Assembly (NCBI RefSeq): GCF_022095675.1
Contig: NZ_JAHYSG010000177.1
Span: 1-16,677 of the forward strand
Length of the DNA: 16,677 bases
Source: Dactylosporangium sp. AC04546
Lineage (GTDB): Bacteria; Actinomycetota; Actinomycetes; Mycobacteriales; Micromonosporaceae
Direction of reading: 5' to 3'
Part shown: in pieces, positions 1 to 8,013 of the stretch
Numbering within the stretch: the first letter of the stretch is position 1
Layout of the letters: each line of letters begins with the position of its first letter
The notes under the pieces: generated by a model
Databases searched by the model: none
Told to the model about the DNA's origin: nothing
Seen by the model: the letters and a program-made list of their open reading frames with translations, nothing else
Program-made: the position numbers and the translations under genes

Positions 1-360
1 GGAGGGGGCGGGCTGGGCGCGGCACAGGTACGTGCTGTCGGGCGTCGAGATGAACGTCACGCTGGCGCCGCGGTAGGCCCGCCGCGGGTTCGACTGGGAC
101 ACCACGACGACGGCGCCGGAGGAGGTCGTGTACTGCATGGTGGCGTCCGACTCCAGGCCGAGCACGAGCCGCGAGGCCAGCGAGTCGACGAGCTCGATCG
201 CGGCGGTGGCGGCCGCGGCCTGCTTCGCCTGCTCGGACTGCTGCTGGGGCGGCGCGGCGCACGAGCGCGCCATCATGCCGGCGAAGCCGAGCGTCACCGT
301 GCCGGCGACGATCGCGGCCAGCAGCGCCTTCTTCGGGTTGTTTCGCGGCAGTTCGGACAC
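1..360 (-). CDS. Membrane-anchored protein of unknown function, C-terminus cut by window edge
   Basis: Not recognised as a named family. The frame opens at GTG 360 and stays open for 120 codons to the window edge, so the 3' end is missing. The N-terminus begins SELPRNNPKKALLAAIV: a short basic cytoplasmic segment followed by one hydrophobic helix at about residues 12-31. A Cys follows (ARSC, residue 34), but the residues before it do not make a good lipobox, so a membrane anchor is likelier than a lipoprotein. After it come a Gln/Ala-rich linker and a soluble part (about residues 55-120) rich in Val, Ser and Thr that should lie outside the membrane. It follows trpD on the same strand, and a hairpin ends 3 bases before the start codon. 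No ribosome site is visible outside that hairpin. Function cannot be given from sequence alone. Confidence 0.6.
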   Translation of the reverse strand, partial: MSELPRNNPKKALLAAIVAGTVTLGFAGMMARSCAAPPQQQSEQAKQAAAATAAIELVDSLASRLVLGLESDATMQYTTSSGAVVVVSQSNPRRAYRGASVTFISTPDSTYLCRAQPAPS

Positions 361-363
361 GTA

Positions 364-407
364 CCACCCAACGGGCGCACACCGCTGTGGGTTGCGCCCG
401 TGGGTGG
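364..407 (-). terminator. 15-bp hairpin between trpD and the downstream membrane-protein gene
   Basis: On the minus strand CCACCCACGGGCGCA pairs with TGCGCCCG-T-TGGGTGG: 15 pairs, one bulged T and a 13-base loop. It begins 11 bases after the trpD stop codon. There is no T-tract, which is common for actinobacterial terminators. It ends only 3 bases before the GTG of the next gene, so it could instead, or also, mask that gene's ribosome-binding region. Confidence 0.55.
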
Positions 408-418
408 CCTCAGGAGGC

Positions 419-1468
419 TCAGGAAGCCTTGAAGGCGGCCCAGCGCTCGATCAGGGCCGTCGCGGCGCCCGAGTCGACGGCGTCGGCCGCGCGGTCCAGG
501 CCGGCCTTGAGCTGGGCCGGCAGCGTGTCGACGGTCAGGCCGCCGGCCCGGGCGGCGAGCGCGGCGGCCGCGTTGAGCAGCACCGCGTCGCGGACCGGGC
601 CCGTCTCGCCGGCGAACATCCGGCGGGCGACGTCGGCGTTGTGGGCCGCATCGCCGCCGCGCAGGTCGCCCGGCGCGGAGCGGGCCAGGCCCAGCTCGAC
701 CGAGTCCAGCAGGGTCTCGGTGACGGTGCCGCCGCTGACCACCCAGACCCGGGTCGGCGCGGCCGTGGTGAGCTCGTCGAGGCCGTCCTCGCCGCGGACC
801 AGCAGCACGGAGAAGCCCCGCCTGGCCAGCACGTCGGCCACCACCGGGGCCATGCGCTGGTCGAAGCAGCCGATGGTGGCCGCGGTGGGCTGCGCCGGGT
901 TGGTCAGCGGGCCCAGGAAGTTGAACACCGTCGGCACGCCCATCTCGCGGCGCGGCACGCCGGCGTGGCGCATGCCCGGGTGGAAGCGGGCGGCGAAGCA
1001 GAAGCCGATGCCGACCTCGGTGACGCACCGGGCGACATCCTCCGGCCCCAGGTCGATGGTGACGCCGAGGGCCTCGAGCACGTCGGCGGCGCCGGCCGAG
1101 GACGACGCGGCGCGGTTGCCGTGCTTGACGACCGGCACGCCGGCGGCGGCGGTCACCACCGCGGCCATTGTCGAGATGTTGACCGTGTTGGCCCGGTCGC
1201 CGCCGGTGCCGACGATGTCGACGGCGGCGTCGCGCAGCTCATCGGAGATCGGCACCTTCGGGGCGTTGGCCAGCATCAGCTCCGCGCACCCGGCGACCTC
1301 GGCGGGCGTCTCGCCCTTGGCCCGCAGCGCGATCACGAAGGCGGCCGTCTGCACGGGGGTGGCCTCACCGGCCATGATCTCGCCCATCGCCCACCGGGTG
1401 TCCTCGGTGGAGAGGTCCTCGCCGCGGAGCAGCGAGCTGAGCAGCTGTGGCCAGGTGCGGTCGCCCAT
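419..1468 (-). CDS. trpD: Anthranilate phosphoribosyltransferase TrpD
   Basis: Cytoplasmic enzyme of tryptophan synthesis that transfers the phosphoribosyl group of PRPP to anthranilate. The 349-residue length is normal for the family. The N-terminal helical domain (about 1-75) is followed by the PRPP site: GTGGD (residues 87-91), NIST (97-100), and KHGNRA with [13 protein letters not shown] (115-135). [11 protein letters not shown] (181-191) and GEDGLDELT (226-234, acidic metal-binding residues) complete the catalytic set. The ATG at 1468 has GGAGG five bases upstream. The gene starts 16 bases after the receiver-like gene and is probably cotranscribed with it and the ctaG-like gene. No other trp gene lies nearby. 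A trpD beside ctaE-qcrCAB is a known actinobacterial arrangement, seen for example in M. tuberculosis. All motifs look intact, so the enzyme should be active. Confidence 0.97.
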   Translation of the reverse strand: MGDRTWPQLLSSLLRGEDLSTEDTRWAMGEIMAGEATPVQTAAFVIALRAKGETPAEVAGCAELMLANAPKVPISDELRDAAVDIVGTGGDRANTVNISTMAAVVTAAAGVPVVKHGNRAASSSAGAADVLEALGVTIDLGPEDVARCVTEVGIGFCFAARFHPGMRHAGVPRREMGVPTVFNFLGPLTNPAQPTAATIGCFDQRMAPVVADVLARRGFSVLLVRGEDGLDELTTAAPTRVWVVSGGTVTETLLDSVELGLARSAPGDLRGGDAAHNADVARRMFAGETGPVRDAVLLNAAAALAARAGGLTVDTLPAQLKAGLDRAADAVDSGAATALIERWAAFKAS

Positions 1469-1484
1469 GGCGGCCTCCAGGGGG

Positions 1485-1880
1485 TTACTGGCGGATGGCG
1501 GGGTATGCGCGGAGCAGGCCGGCGACGGTCTCGCCGGTGGTCACGGGGTCCAGCGGATACATGATCGTGCCCTCGACACGGGCGTAGGACGCCAGCCAGC
1601 GGTCGGCGGCGCGGGCGATCGCCAGCACGACCGGCGGCGCGTCGACGACCTCGTCCTTGAGCTGCCGGGCGATGCCCAGGCCGCCGCCGGGGGTGGCCTC
1701 GCCGTCGAGGACCAGCAGGTCGACGTCGGTGTCGTCGACGAGCTTCACCACCTCGGCGTAGGTCGAGGCGTCGACGAAGCGCACCTGCAGGTCGGCCGCG
1801 GGGCGGGTGCCGATGGCCAGCCGCATGCGGTCGCGGACCTCGGGGTCGTCGCTGTACAGCAGGACGGTGTGCTCGCTCAT
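1485..1880 (-). CDS. Receiver-like (CheY-fold) protein lacking the usual switch residues
   Basis: A 131-residue single-domain protein with the receiver pattern: VLLYSDD (6-12) for strand 1 and the acidic pocket, [10 protein letters not shown] (53-62) with D59 at the phosphoacceptor position, [14 protein letters not shown] (82-95) for strand 4, and TIMYPLDP (105-112) for strand 5. By eye, the conserved Thr/Ser after strand 4 is Ala and the conserved Lys of the usual K-P pair is Leu or Asp. There is no output domain, so it is probably a pseudo-receiver or partner-binding module and may not be phosphorylated. The start ATG at 1880 overlaps the stop codon of the ctaG-like gene (ATGA), with GAGGAG about nine bases upstream. 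A longer in-frame start in the other gene's coding sequence was rejected. trpD follows 16 bases later. Its role is unknown; position ties it to oxidase assembly and tryptophan synthesis. Confidence 0.85.
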   Translation of the reverse strand: MSEHTVLLYSDDPEVRDRMRLAIGTRPAADLQVRFVDASTYAEVVKLVDDTDVDLLVLDGEATPGGGLGIARQLKDEVVDAPPVVLAIARAADRWLASYARVEGTIMYPLDPVTTGETVAGLLRAYPAIRQ

Positions 1881-2845
1881 GTGCGTGCTGCTCCTCGTGT
1901 GGCGGGTGCCTCCGGGATCGTACCGTCCGCCGTAATCGGGATGCCGGTGCGGGCGGACCACTCCGCCTCCTCGCGCCGCTGCTGCTCCTCGCGGTCGAGC
2001 TGCCGGTCGACCCGCTTCGCCTCGCGGTCGGACTGGCGCATCCACTGCACGACGAGCACGGCGAGCATGGTCACCGAGACGATCTCGCCGCCGGCCCACA
2101 GGATGCCGCCGGCCACCACCTGGTCGCCGGCGGGGTCGGCCCAGGGGAGGTGCAGCGACGGGTACCAGTCGCCGCCGAGCAGGTCCTTGCTCTGCATGAT
2201 GGTGAGCCCGAGCACCGTGTGGAACGGCGTGGACAGGAACATCAGCAGCGCACGCGCCGGGTAGGGCCAGCGGCCGGGCAGCGGGTCGAGCCCCAGCAGC
2301 GGCCAGAAGAACAGGCAGCCCACGGCGATGAAGTGGGCGTGGGTCAGCTCATGGATCCACGCGTGGCGCATCGTCAGCTCGTACAGCTGCGTGAAATAGA
2401 GCACGAACGGCGTCACGACGAAGAAGCCGAACGCCACCAGCGGGAATGCCAGGACGCGGGCGACCCGCGAGTGCACGATCGCCAGCAGGATCCGCCGCCC
2501 GCGGGCCGGCAGGGTGCGCAGCGCGAGCGTCACCGGCGCACCGAGGGCCAGGAAGATCGGCGCGATCATGGACAGCATCATGTGCTGCACCATGTGGACG
2601 GACAGCAATGACGTGTCGTAGGCCTCGACCCCGGTCATGGTGACCGCGGCGATCGAGCCCAGGCCGGGAACGAGGAACAGCACGGTGCGCGCGATCGGCC
2701 AGCTGTCACCGCGTTTGCGCAGCTTGACGACGCCGGCGAGGTACACGCCGGCGGCGGCCAGCAGCAGCAGCGTCAGCCACGAGACGTGGAACGACCCGAG
2801 GATCGTCGCGGCCGACGGAGGACCTGGATCAGCAGCGTGGAGCAC
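1877..2845 (-). CDS. ctaG: CtaG-family cytochrome c oxidase assembly protein
   Basis: Multi-pass membrane protein of the Caa3_CtaG family, whose members help build the copper centre of haem-copper oxidases. The 322 residues contain about seven hydrophobic helices (roughly 21-40, 52-70, 90-110, 131-150, 165-183, 198-216, 245-267). Conserved-looking histidines sit near the membrane: HMVQH (84-88), [11 protein letters not shown] (161-171) and PFH (207-209), suitable for metal binding. The C-terminal tail (270-300) is highly charged and likely a cytoplasmic coiled coil; the rest is Ala/Pro-rich. The GTG at 2845 has no clear ribosome site but a TANNNT hexamer six bases upstream, which suggests leaderless translation. 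It is divergent from ctaE and overlaps the receiver-like gene by ATGA. The symbol follows the Bacillus-type caa3 assembly family; other, unrelated proteins are also called CtaG. Confidence 0.9.
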   Translation of the reverse strand: MLHAADPGPPSAATILGSFHVSWLTLLLLAAAGVYLAGVVKLRKRGDSWPIARTVLFLVPGLGSIAAVTMTGVEAYDTSLLSVHMVQHMMLSMIAPIFLALGAPVTLALRTLPARGRRILLAIVHSRVARVLAFPLVAFGFFVVTPFVLYFTQLYELTMRHAWIHELTHAHFIAVGCLFFWPLLGLDPLPGRWPYPARALLMFLSTPFHTVLGLTIMQSKDLLGGDWYPSLHLPWADPAGDQVVAGGILWAGGEIVSVTMLAVLVVQWMRQSDREAKRVDRQLDREEQQRREEAEWSARTGIPITADGTIPEAPATRGAART

Positions 2846-2851
2846 GTCCCC

Positions 2852-2857
2852 AGACTA
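2852..2857 (-). promoter_or_regulatory. Candidate -10 element for the ctaG operon (leaderless)
   Basis: The minus strand reads TAGTCT, then six bases, then the GTG start at 2845. TANNNT six to eight bases before a start codon is the usual signature of leaderless actinobacterial genes. No convincing -35 box was found. Confidence 0.4.
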
Positions 2858-2893
2858 TGCCGACGCGCGAATCGTCCGTGTCTGGTGGACCCC

Positions 2894-2925
2894 GTGAAAA
2901 GTCGGTGATGATCGGGGGCAATAAT
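2894..2925 (+). promoter_or_regulatory. Candidate promoter of ctaE-qcrCAB (leaderless)
   Basis: AATAAT at 2920-2925 matches TATAAT at five of six bases and ends exactly six bases before the GTG of ctaE at 2932. GTGAAA at 2894-2899 is a weak -35 candidate with a long 20-base spacer. The AT-rich hexamer stands out in this GC-rich DNA. Transcription would start at or near the start codon. Confidence 0.45.
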
Positions 2926-2931
2926 GACCCC

Positions 2932-3531
2932 GTGACTGCGGCCCCAGCGATTGCCAAGAGCCAGATCCACTCACTGACCAGGCCCAACATGGTCAGTGTC
3001 GGGACGATCGTGTGGCTCTCCAGCGAACTGATGTTCTTCGCGGCACTCTTCGCGATGTACTTCTCCATCCGCGCCGCCGCGCCGGAGCTGTGGGAGAAGC
3101 ACACCGAGGTGCTGAACATCCCCTACGCCCTGACGTTCACGCTGGTCCTCGTGGCGTCCTCGATCACCTGCCAGATCGGCGTGTTCCGCGCCGAGCGCGG
3201 TGACGTCCACGGCCTGCGGCGCTGGTTCGCCCTGACCTTCGTCATGGGCCTGATCTTCGTCCTCGGCCAGGTCAACGAGTACCGCACCCTGGTGCACGAG
3301 GGCGTGAAGATCAACGGCGATGGCTACGGCTCGATGTTCTACCTGACGACCGGCTTCCACGGCCTGCACGTCACGGGCGGTCTGATCGCCTTCATCATCT
3401 ACCTCATCCGCACGACCATGGGCCGCTTTACCCCCGCCCAGGCGACCGCGGCGATCGTCGTGTCGTACTACTGGCACTTCGTCGACGTGGTCTGGATCGC
3501 GCTGTTCGCGATGATCTACTTCCTGCAGTAG
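2932..3531 (+). CDS. ctaE: Cytochrome c oxidase subunit III (aa3 type)
   Basis: Integral membrane subunit III of the aa3 oxidase, which accompanies subunits I and II and supports proton uptake and stability. The 199 residues form about five helices, as in actinobacterial CtaE. Signature segments are [20 protein letters not shown] (14-33), [14 protein letters not shown] (85-98), [10 protein letters not shown] (141-150) and [15 protein letters not shown] (178-192). These match the M. tuberculosis protein closely from memory. I chose GTG 2932 because homologues start just before the SLTRPNMVS motif and an AATAAT element lies six bases upstream. An in-frame ATG at 2908 and a longer frame from 2857 are possible but have no better ribosome site. 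It is divergent from the ctaG-like gene and leads the qcrCAB block. Subunits I and II are not in the window. Confidence 0.96.
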   Translation: MTAAPAIAKSQIHSLTRPNMVSVGTIVWLSSELMFFAALFAMYFSIRAAAPELWEKHTEVLNIPYALTFTLVLVASSITCQIGVFRAERGDVHGLRRWFALTFVMGLIFVLGQVNEYRTLVHEGVKINGDGYGSMFYLTTGFHGLHVTGGLIAFIIYLIRTTMGRFTPAQATAAIVVSYYWHFVDVVWIALFAMIYFLQ

Positions 3532-3574
3532 CCGCTCCGGCCGCGCGTCACGCTTCCGGGACCACCACTTCTGA

Positions 3575-3603
3575 GACGACATAGGTGATGACGACAAAGG
3601 TGA
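3575..3603 (+). repeat. Tandem 14-base repeat in front of qcrC
   Basis: GACGACATAGGTGA (3575-3588) is followed one base later by GACGACAAAGGTGA (3590-3603), with 13 of 14 bases identical. Each copy contains an AGGTGA ribosome-binding-like core. The second lies about five bases before the qcrC start; the first lies directly before the short ORF at 3588. Confidence 0.6.
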
Positions 3604-3611
3604 GGCCATGA
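3588..3611 (+). CDS. Possible seven-codon upstream ORF overlapping the qcrC start
   Basis: ATG at 3588 opens a frame MTTKVRP that stops with TGA at 3609-3611, sharing ATGA with the qcrC start codon. An AGGTG sequence precedes it, but only about one base separates it from the ATG, so initiation may be poor. If translated, it would couple ribosome flow to qcrC. It may be chance. Confidence 0.25.
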   Translation: MTTKVRP

Positions 3612-4474
3612 CTTCTGACGAGAGCAAGCGGCCGCTTGCGCGGCTGGTGCCGGGCGGGAAGCGCGCGGCGCGCAGCAAGCTTCGCCGGCGGTTGTCGGCG
3701 GCCGTGCGCCTGGTCGCGGCGCTCACGCTGGTCGGCGGCCTCTACAGCGCATACGCACCGGGCGTCGGCCGGGCCGAGGAGACCCCCACCCTCTCGGCCG
3801 CAGCCGAGCGGGGCAAGGCCATCTATGAGCAGAGCTGCATCACCTGCCACGGCCGCAACGCACAGGGTGTCGAGGACCGTGGGCCGAGCCTGATCGGCGT
3901 CGGCTCCGCCGCGGTCGAGTTCCAGGTGAACACCGGCCGCATGCCGCTGGCCCGCCAGGAGGCGCAGGCCGAGCGCAAGCAGCCGCTGCTCACCGAGCAG
4001 CAGGCGGCCGACCTCGGCGCCTACATCCAGGAGCTGGGCGGCGGACCGCAGCTGCCGTCGGCGGAGAGCCTGGACGAGGAGGTCCGCAAGGCCACCGCGG
4101 ACAGCAAGACCCTCGCCCACGGCGGGGAGCTCTACCGGGTCAACTGCTCGTCCTGCCACGCCTTCTCCACCGGTGGTGGCGCGCTGTCGTCGGGCAAGTT
4201 CGCCCCGTCGCTCGAGCACTCGACCAACCGTGACATCTACGCGGCGATGCTGACCGGCCCGCAGAACATGCCGGTGTTCGGCAACAACCAGCTGAGCCCC
4301 GACGACAAGGCCGCGATCATCGCGTACATCCAGGACCTCAACAAGAGCGAGGCGACCGACCCGGGCGGCTGGAACATCGGCCGGTACGGCCCCGTCCCCG
4401 AGGGTCTCGTCATCTTCCTCGTCGGTATCGCGGCGCTCGTGTTCGCCACGCTGTGGATTGCAGGGAAGTCATGA
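3608..4474 (+). CDS. qcrC: Cytochrome bc1 complex diheme cytochrome c subunit
   Basis: Membrane-tethered diheme cytochrome c that carries electrons from the bc complex directly to the aa3 oxidase in Actinobacteria, replacing a soluble cytochrome c. Two c-type heme sites are plain: C77-ITC-H81 and C180-SSC-H184. Likely axial methionines are M112 (GRMPL) and M221 (QNMPVF). A basic N-terminus (residues 7-28) precedes a hydrophobic signal-anchor helix (31-50). The two cytochrome domains (about 62-145 and 165-245) face outside, and a C-terminal helix (266-284) ends in the cytoplasm. The length of 288 is typical. The ATG at 3608 is preceded by AAAGGTGAGG. The gene lies 76 bases after ctaE, and its stop overlaps the qcrA start (ATGA). 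Confidence 0.97.
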   Translation: MTSDESKRPLARLVPGGKRAARSKLRRRLSAAVRLVAALTLVGGLYSAYAPGVGRAEETPTLSAAAERGKAIYEQSCITCHGRNAQGVEDRGPSLIGVGSAAVEFQVNTGRMPLARQEAQAERKQPLLTEQQAADLGAYIQELGGGPQLPSAESLDEEVRKATADSKTLAHGGELYRVNCSSCHAFSTGGGALSSGKFAPSLEHSTNRDIYAAMLTGPQNMPVFGNNQLSPDDKAAIIAYIQDLNKSEATDPGGWNIGRYGPVPEGLVIFLVGIAALVFATLWIAGKS

Positions 4475-5568
4475 CCACCCACAATTCGACCGTCGAAGAA
4501 GAGTTCGACGCCGCCGATCCGGCCCTGTCCCGGTTCGACCTCGTCAAAGAGGGCGCGCGCCGGGACGGCGTCGAGATCGTCCACTACGCGCCGCGGTTCC
4601 CGGTGCCGGGCACCCGGGCCGAGCGGCGCATCGAGCGGACGCTGGCGTTCCTGTTCCTCCTCACGGGCCTGATGGGCACCGCGTTCGTGGTCGCCTACAT
4701 CGCCTGGCCGTGGAAGTACGGGCACGGCGACTCGACCTACCGGGCGCTGTACCCGTACTACACGCCGGTGCTGGGCGCCACGCTCGGCCTGGCCCTGCTC
4801 ACCCTCGGCGTCGGCATCATCACCTGGTCGAAGAAGCTCCTCCCCGAGGAGGTCTCGATCCAGGAGCGCCACGACGGGCAGTCGGACCCGACCGAGCAGC
4901 GGCTCACCGCGGCGACGATCCTCAACATGGGCGACGAGCTGGGCCTCAAGCGGCGCAAGTTCGTCGGCCTGGCGTTTCTGGCGGGCGCGGCCCCGCTGGG
5001 CGCGGTCGCCGGGGCGGTGCTGGTCGGCTCGCTGATCAAGGCGCCGACCCAGAACGGTGACAACATCTTCTTCACCACCGGCTGGGACCCGAAGTTCAAC
5101 GACGGCAAGCCGGTCCGGCTCACGCACGAGGACGGCACCCCGATCCGCCCGGCCGACGTCAGCGTCGGTGGCCAGATCACCGTCTTCCCGGGCATCCCGG
5201 GCGGCGCCACCAACAAGTGGGCCGACTCGCCGACGCTGCTGATCCACCTCCGCGAGGCCGACGCCACCGAGACGTTGAAGAACGTCAAGGAGATCAACAA
5301 GGGCTCGCAGTGGCAGAACTACGTGGCGTACTCGAAGATCTGCACCCACGCCGGCTGCCCCGCCAGCCTGTACGAGCAGCAGACCAACCGCCTGCTGTGC
5401 CCCTGCCACCAGTCGCAGTTCCAGATCACCGACAACGCCCGGCCGATCTTCGGCCCGGCGAGCCGGGCGTTGCCGCAGCTGCCCATCACGGTGGACGATG
5501 AGGGGTACTTCGTGGCGACGTCGGACTACAAGGTTGCCGTCGGACCGGCATTTTGGGAGCGGCCATGA
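4471..5568 (+). CDS. qcrA: Cytochrome bc1 complex Rieske iron-sulfur subunit
   Basis: Rieske 2Fe-2S subunit that accepts an electron from menaquinol and passes it to the diheme cytochrome c. The 365-residue protein has the actinobacterial extended form with three transmembrane helices (about 57-79, 98-119 and 165-188). The cluster motifs are CTHAGC (291-296) and CPCH (310-313): C291, H293, C310 and H313 bind iron, and C296 and C312 form the disulfide. KRRKF (160-164) just before helix 3 resembles a twin-arginine signal, in line with the known dual Sec/Tat insertion of actinobacterial Rieske proteins. I chose ATG 4471 because it overlaps the qcrC stop (ATGA) and has AGGGAAG upstream. It overlaps qcrB in the same way, so the three genes are probably translationally coupled. 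Confidence 0.97.
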   Translation: MTTHNSTVEEEFDAADPALSRFDLVKEGARRDGVEIVHYAPRFPVPGTRAERRIERTLAFLFLLTGLMGTAFVVAYIAWPWKYGHGDSTYRALYPYYTPVLGATLGLALLTLGVGIITWSKKLLPEEVSIQERHDGQSDPTEQRLTAATILNMGDELGLKRRKFVGLAFLAGAAPLGAVAGAVLVGSLIKAPTQNGDNIFFTTGWDPKFNDGKPVRLTHEDGTPIRPADVSVGGQITVFPGIPGGATNKWADSPTLLIHLREADATETLKNVKEINKGSQWQNYVAYSKICTHAGCPASLYEQQTNRLLCPCHQSQFQITDNARPIFGPASRALPQLPITVDDEGYFVATSDYKVAVGPAFWERP

Positions 5569-7193
5569 AACGGCGCAAGATCGATGTCAGGGCCATGCCG
5601 GCCAACTCGGCCAAGGCCCTGGACGAGCGCTTCCAGGCGGCCACGCCGCTGCGGCGCCTCCTCAACAAGGTCTTCCCCGACCACTGGTCGTTCCTGCTGG
5701 GCGAGATCGCGCTCTACTCGTTCGTCGTCCTGCTGCTGAGCGGTATCTTCCTGGCGCTGTTCTTCGACCCGTCGCTCAAGGAGACGGTGTACAACGGCAG
5801 CTACACCCCGCTGCGGGGTGTGGAGATGTCCAACGCCTACAACACGGCGCTGCAGATCTCGTTCGACGTGCGCGGCGGCCTCTTCGTGCGGCAGATGCAC
5901 CACTGGGCGGCGCTGCTGTTCATGGCCGCGATCGTCGTGCACATGTTCCGGGTGTTCTTCACCGGCGCGTTCCGCAAGCCGCGTGAGGCCAACTGGATCG
6001 TCGGCGTCCTGCTCTTCTGGATGGGCTTCCTCGAGGGCTTCGGCGGCTACTCGCTGCCCGACGACGCGCTGTCCGGCACCGGCCTGCGTATCGCGAGCGC
6101 CATCATGCTGTCGATCCCGATCGTCGGCACCTGGGTGACCACCTCGCTGTTCGGTGGTGAGTTCCCGGGTGAGGTCATCCTCGACCGGCTCTACATCGTG
6201 CACGTGCTGCTCGTCCCGGGCGCGCTGCTCGCGCTCATCAGCATCCACATGGGCCTGCTGGTGAAGCAGAAGCACACGCAGTGGCCCGGCCCCGGCCGGA
6301 CCAACAACAACGTGGTCGGCGTGCGCATGTTCCCCGGCTTCGCGGCCAAGGCCGGCGGCTTCTTCATGATCGTGTTCGCCATGATCGCCGCCCTCGCGGG
6401 CCTCTTCCAGATCAACCCGATCTGGCTGTTCGGCCCCTATAAGGCCGCGGTCGTGTCGGCGGCCAGCCAGCCCGACTGGTACGTCATGTTCCTCGACGGC
6501 TCGACCCGACTCTTCCCGGCCTGGGAGATCAGGTTCGACCTGTTCGGCTGGGGTGACGGCTATACCATCCCACCGATCTTCTGGCCGACGGTCGTGCTAC
6601 CGGGCATCCTGACGATGCTGCCGATCTTCTATCCGTTCATCGAGGCCAGATTCAGCAAGGACAAGGCGGTCCACAACCTCCTCGAGCGCCCGCGGGACAA
6701 CCCGCTGCGCACGGCGCTCGGCGCGATGGCGATCTCCTTCTACGTGGTGCTGCTCATCTCCGGCGGCAACGACGTGGTGGCCGACAAGTTCCACATCAGC
6801 CTCAACGCGATGACGTGGGCGGGCCGCATCGGCATCCTGGTGCTGCCGCCGCTGGCCTACTACGTGGCGTACCGTATCGCGCTCGGTCTCCAGCAGCACG
6901 ACCGCGAGGTCCTGGCCCACGGCGTGGAGACGGGCATCATCCGCCGCCTGCCGGACGGCCGCTTCATCGAGGTGCACCAGCCGCTGCCGTCGGGCAACGG
7001 CGCCGAGGGCGACGGGCACCACGGCCTGGAGTACGGCGGCTGGGTCGTGCCGAAGAAGATGAACCGCCTGGGCGCGCTCGCCCCGACGGTGAAGGGCTTC
7101 TTCTACCCGATCGAGAAGGCGGGCCCGCCGGCGAAGCCGGGACGGCGCGAGGTGGAGGACACCGACCGCGAGGAGATCACCTCGGGCCACTGA
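5565..7193 (+). CDS. qcrB: Cytochrome bc1 complex cytochrome b subunit
   Basis: Membrane core of the menaquinol:cytochrome c reductase, carrying both b hemes and the Qo and Qi sites. It has 542 residues and about eight or nine helices. Heme-ligand histidines are H112 and H126 (14 apart, MHHWAAL and VVHMFRV) and H213 and H228 (15 apart, YIVHVLL and SIHMGLL), a spacing like cytochrome b6. PDWY (303-306) takes the place of the Qo-site PEWY motif, as PDFY does in mycobacteria. The hydrophilic C-terminal tail (about 445-542) is a feature of actinobacterial QcrB. I chose ATG 5565 because it overlaps the qcrA stop (ATGA) and has GGGAG five bases upstream. The gene ends 19 bases before a strong terminator. 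QcrB is a known drug target family, but nothing unusual is visible at the quinone site. Confidence 0.97.
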   Translation: MKRRKIDVRAMPANSAKALDERFQAATPLRRLLNKVFPDHWSFLLGEIALYSFVVLLLSGIFLALFFDPSLKETVYNGSYTPLRGVEMSNAYNTALQISFDVRGGLFVRQMHHWAALLFMAAIVVHMFRVFFTGAFRKPREANWIVGVLLFWMGFLEGFGGYSLPDDALSGTGLRIASAIMLSIPIVGTWVTTSLFGGEFPGEVILDRLYIVHVLLVPGALLALISIHMGLLVKQKHTQWPGPGRTNNNVVGVRMFPGFAAKAGGFFMIVFAMIAALAGLFQINPIWLFGPYKAAVVSAASQPDWYVMFLDGSTRLFPAWEIRFDLFGWGDGYTIPPIFWPTVVLPGILTMLPIFYPFIEARFSKDKAVHNLLERPRDNPLRTALGAMAISFYVVLLISGGNDVVADKFHISLNAMTWAGRIGILVLPPLAYYVAYRIALGLQQHDREVLAHGVETGIIRRLPDGRFIEVHQPLPSGNGAEGDGHHGLEYGGWVVPKKMNRLGALAPTVKGFFYPIEKAGPPAKPGRREVEDTDREEITSGH

Positions 7194-7212
7194 GCCCGCG
7201 GCACTCAACCGA

Positions 7213-7254
7213 CGGCGGCGGCCCCCGGAGCTTTCCGGGGGCCGCCGCTGTTTT
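7213..7254 (+). terminator. Intrinsic terminator of the ctaE-qcrCAB block
   Basis: GCGGCGGCCCCCGGA (7215-7229) pairs perfectly with TCCGGGGGCCGCCGC (7234-7248) across a GCTT loop, extended by G-T and C-G pairs. TTTT follows at 7251-7254. It lies between the convergent qcrB and the small membrane-protein gene and may stop transcription in both directions, but the T-tract favours the plus strand. Confidence 0.9.
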
Positions 7255-7270
7255 GCCCGAAAGCCGCGAG

Positions 7271-7912
7271 CTACATGGTGAAGTTGCTGGTGGCCACCCG
7301 GTTGGCGGCAGTGAGACGCTGAGCGAGGTCGCCGCCGGTGAGGGCCACGAACCAGCGGTGGCCGTCCGGCTGCCAGGCCTTCAGGTAGAGGGTGCCGTCG
7401 TGGTCGGTCATGAGGAGCTGGCCGCCCAGGCTCCACCACGGCGGGATCTCGACCGGGGTGCCCAGCAGCCCCGGCTCGTCCACCGGGTCGGCCGCCACGA
7501 CCAGTCGCCACACCGTGCCGGTGGCCGTCGAGAGGTACGCGGCCTGGCGCCCGCCCTCGGGGATCACGCCCAGGGACGGTGGCCGGCGCGCCGCACCGGG
7601 GACGTCGGCCGTCGCGACCAGCCCCTCCGGGACACCGGCGATGACCAGCGGTGACGACGCCGGTCCGGCCGCGGACGTCGCCGGTCCGGCCTGGTCGGCG
7701 GGAGTGCCGGTCAGCAGCGCCACGGCCGTCACCACCGCCGCTACCAGCGCCGCCGCGGCGGTCGCGGTCGCCGTCTGGCGGAGGCGGCGGGCGCGGTCGA
7801 CGCGGCGAGCCACCTCGGCCAGGGTCGCCTCCGCCTCGACCGTCGCCGGGTAGCGGGCCGGCACCAGCTCCCGGCGCAGCAGTGCCTCGACCTCGTCCAA
7901 GGGGCGGTTCAT
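7271..7912 (-). CDS. Single-pass membrane protein of unknown function (anti-sigma-like layout)
   Basis: A 213-residue protein of no recognised family. The N-terminal cytoplasmic part (1-46) is charged and helical, with LDEVEALLRREL and EVARRVDRARRLR. One hydrophobic helix follows (about 47-68), then a Pro/Ala/Ser linker (70-88) and an extracytoplasmic domain (90-213) with several Trp and short strands such as TVWRLVVA (133-140) and GTLYLKAW (173-180). This resembles proteins encoded just after SigE-type ECF sigma genes in related actinomycetes, but no zinc anti-sigma motif is visible. The ATG at 7912 overlaps the stop of a 20-codon leader ORF (ATGA) and has GGGAGG about eight bases upstream. 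The alpha/beta hydrolase gene lies about 100 bases upstream on the same strand. A function cannot be assigned. Confidence 0.75.
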   Translation of the reverse strand: MNRPLDEVEALLRRELVPARYPATVEAEATLAEVARRVDRARRLRQTATATAAAALVAAVVTAVALLTGTPADQAGPATSAAGPASSPLVIAGVPEGLVATADVPGAARRPPSLGVIPEGGRQAAYLSTATGTVWRLVVAADPVDEPGLLGTPVEIPPWWSLGGQLLMTDHDGTLYLKAWQPDGHRWFVALTGGDLAQRLTAANRVATSNFTM

Positions 7913-7971
7913 GGCAGCGTCCTCCCGTCGACGGCGGCCAGGTCGCGGCGCGCGAAGCTGGCGAAGTCCAT
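7909..7971 (-). CDS. 20-codon leader ORF, possible relic of a sigma-factor gene
   Basis: ATG 7971 is preceded by AGGGAGGTG at good spacing, the strongest ribosome site in this part of the window. The peptide is MDFASFARRDLAAVDGRTLP, ending in TGA that overlaps the ATG of the membrane-protein gene. An in-frame ATG at 7992 would add seven residues but lacks a site. The start MDFASFAR resembles SigE-family ECF sigma factors, which usually precede such membrane-protein genes. It may be an internally deleted remnant or a genuine coupling peptide. The resemblance is short and unproven. Confidence 0.4.
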   Translation of the reverse strand: MDFASFARRDLAAVDGRTLP

Positions 7972-8013
7972 CGCACCTCCCTGCGGCTCCATACGCACCG
8001 CACGGGGCGGACG

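Noticed and set aside
128..2264. Long plus-strand open frames opposite trpD, the receiver gene and ctaG
   Set aside because: They lie antisense to genes with clear motifs, have low-complexity Ala/Arg/Gly-rich translations, and match no family. High-GC codon bias creates such frames.
2857..2931. 25-residue N-terminal extension of CtaE
   Set aside because: It would run through the divergent promoter region, is hydrophilic and unlike homologues, and lacks a ribosome site.
4237..5409. Long minus-strand frame opposite qcrC and qcrA
   Set aside because: Antisense shadow of the Rieske gene; the plus strand carries the heme and iron-sulfur motifs.
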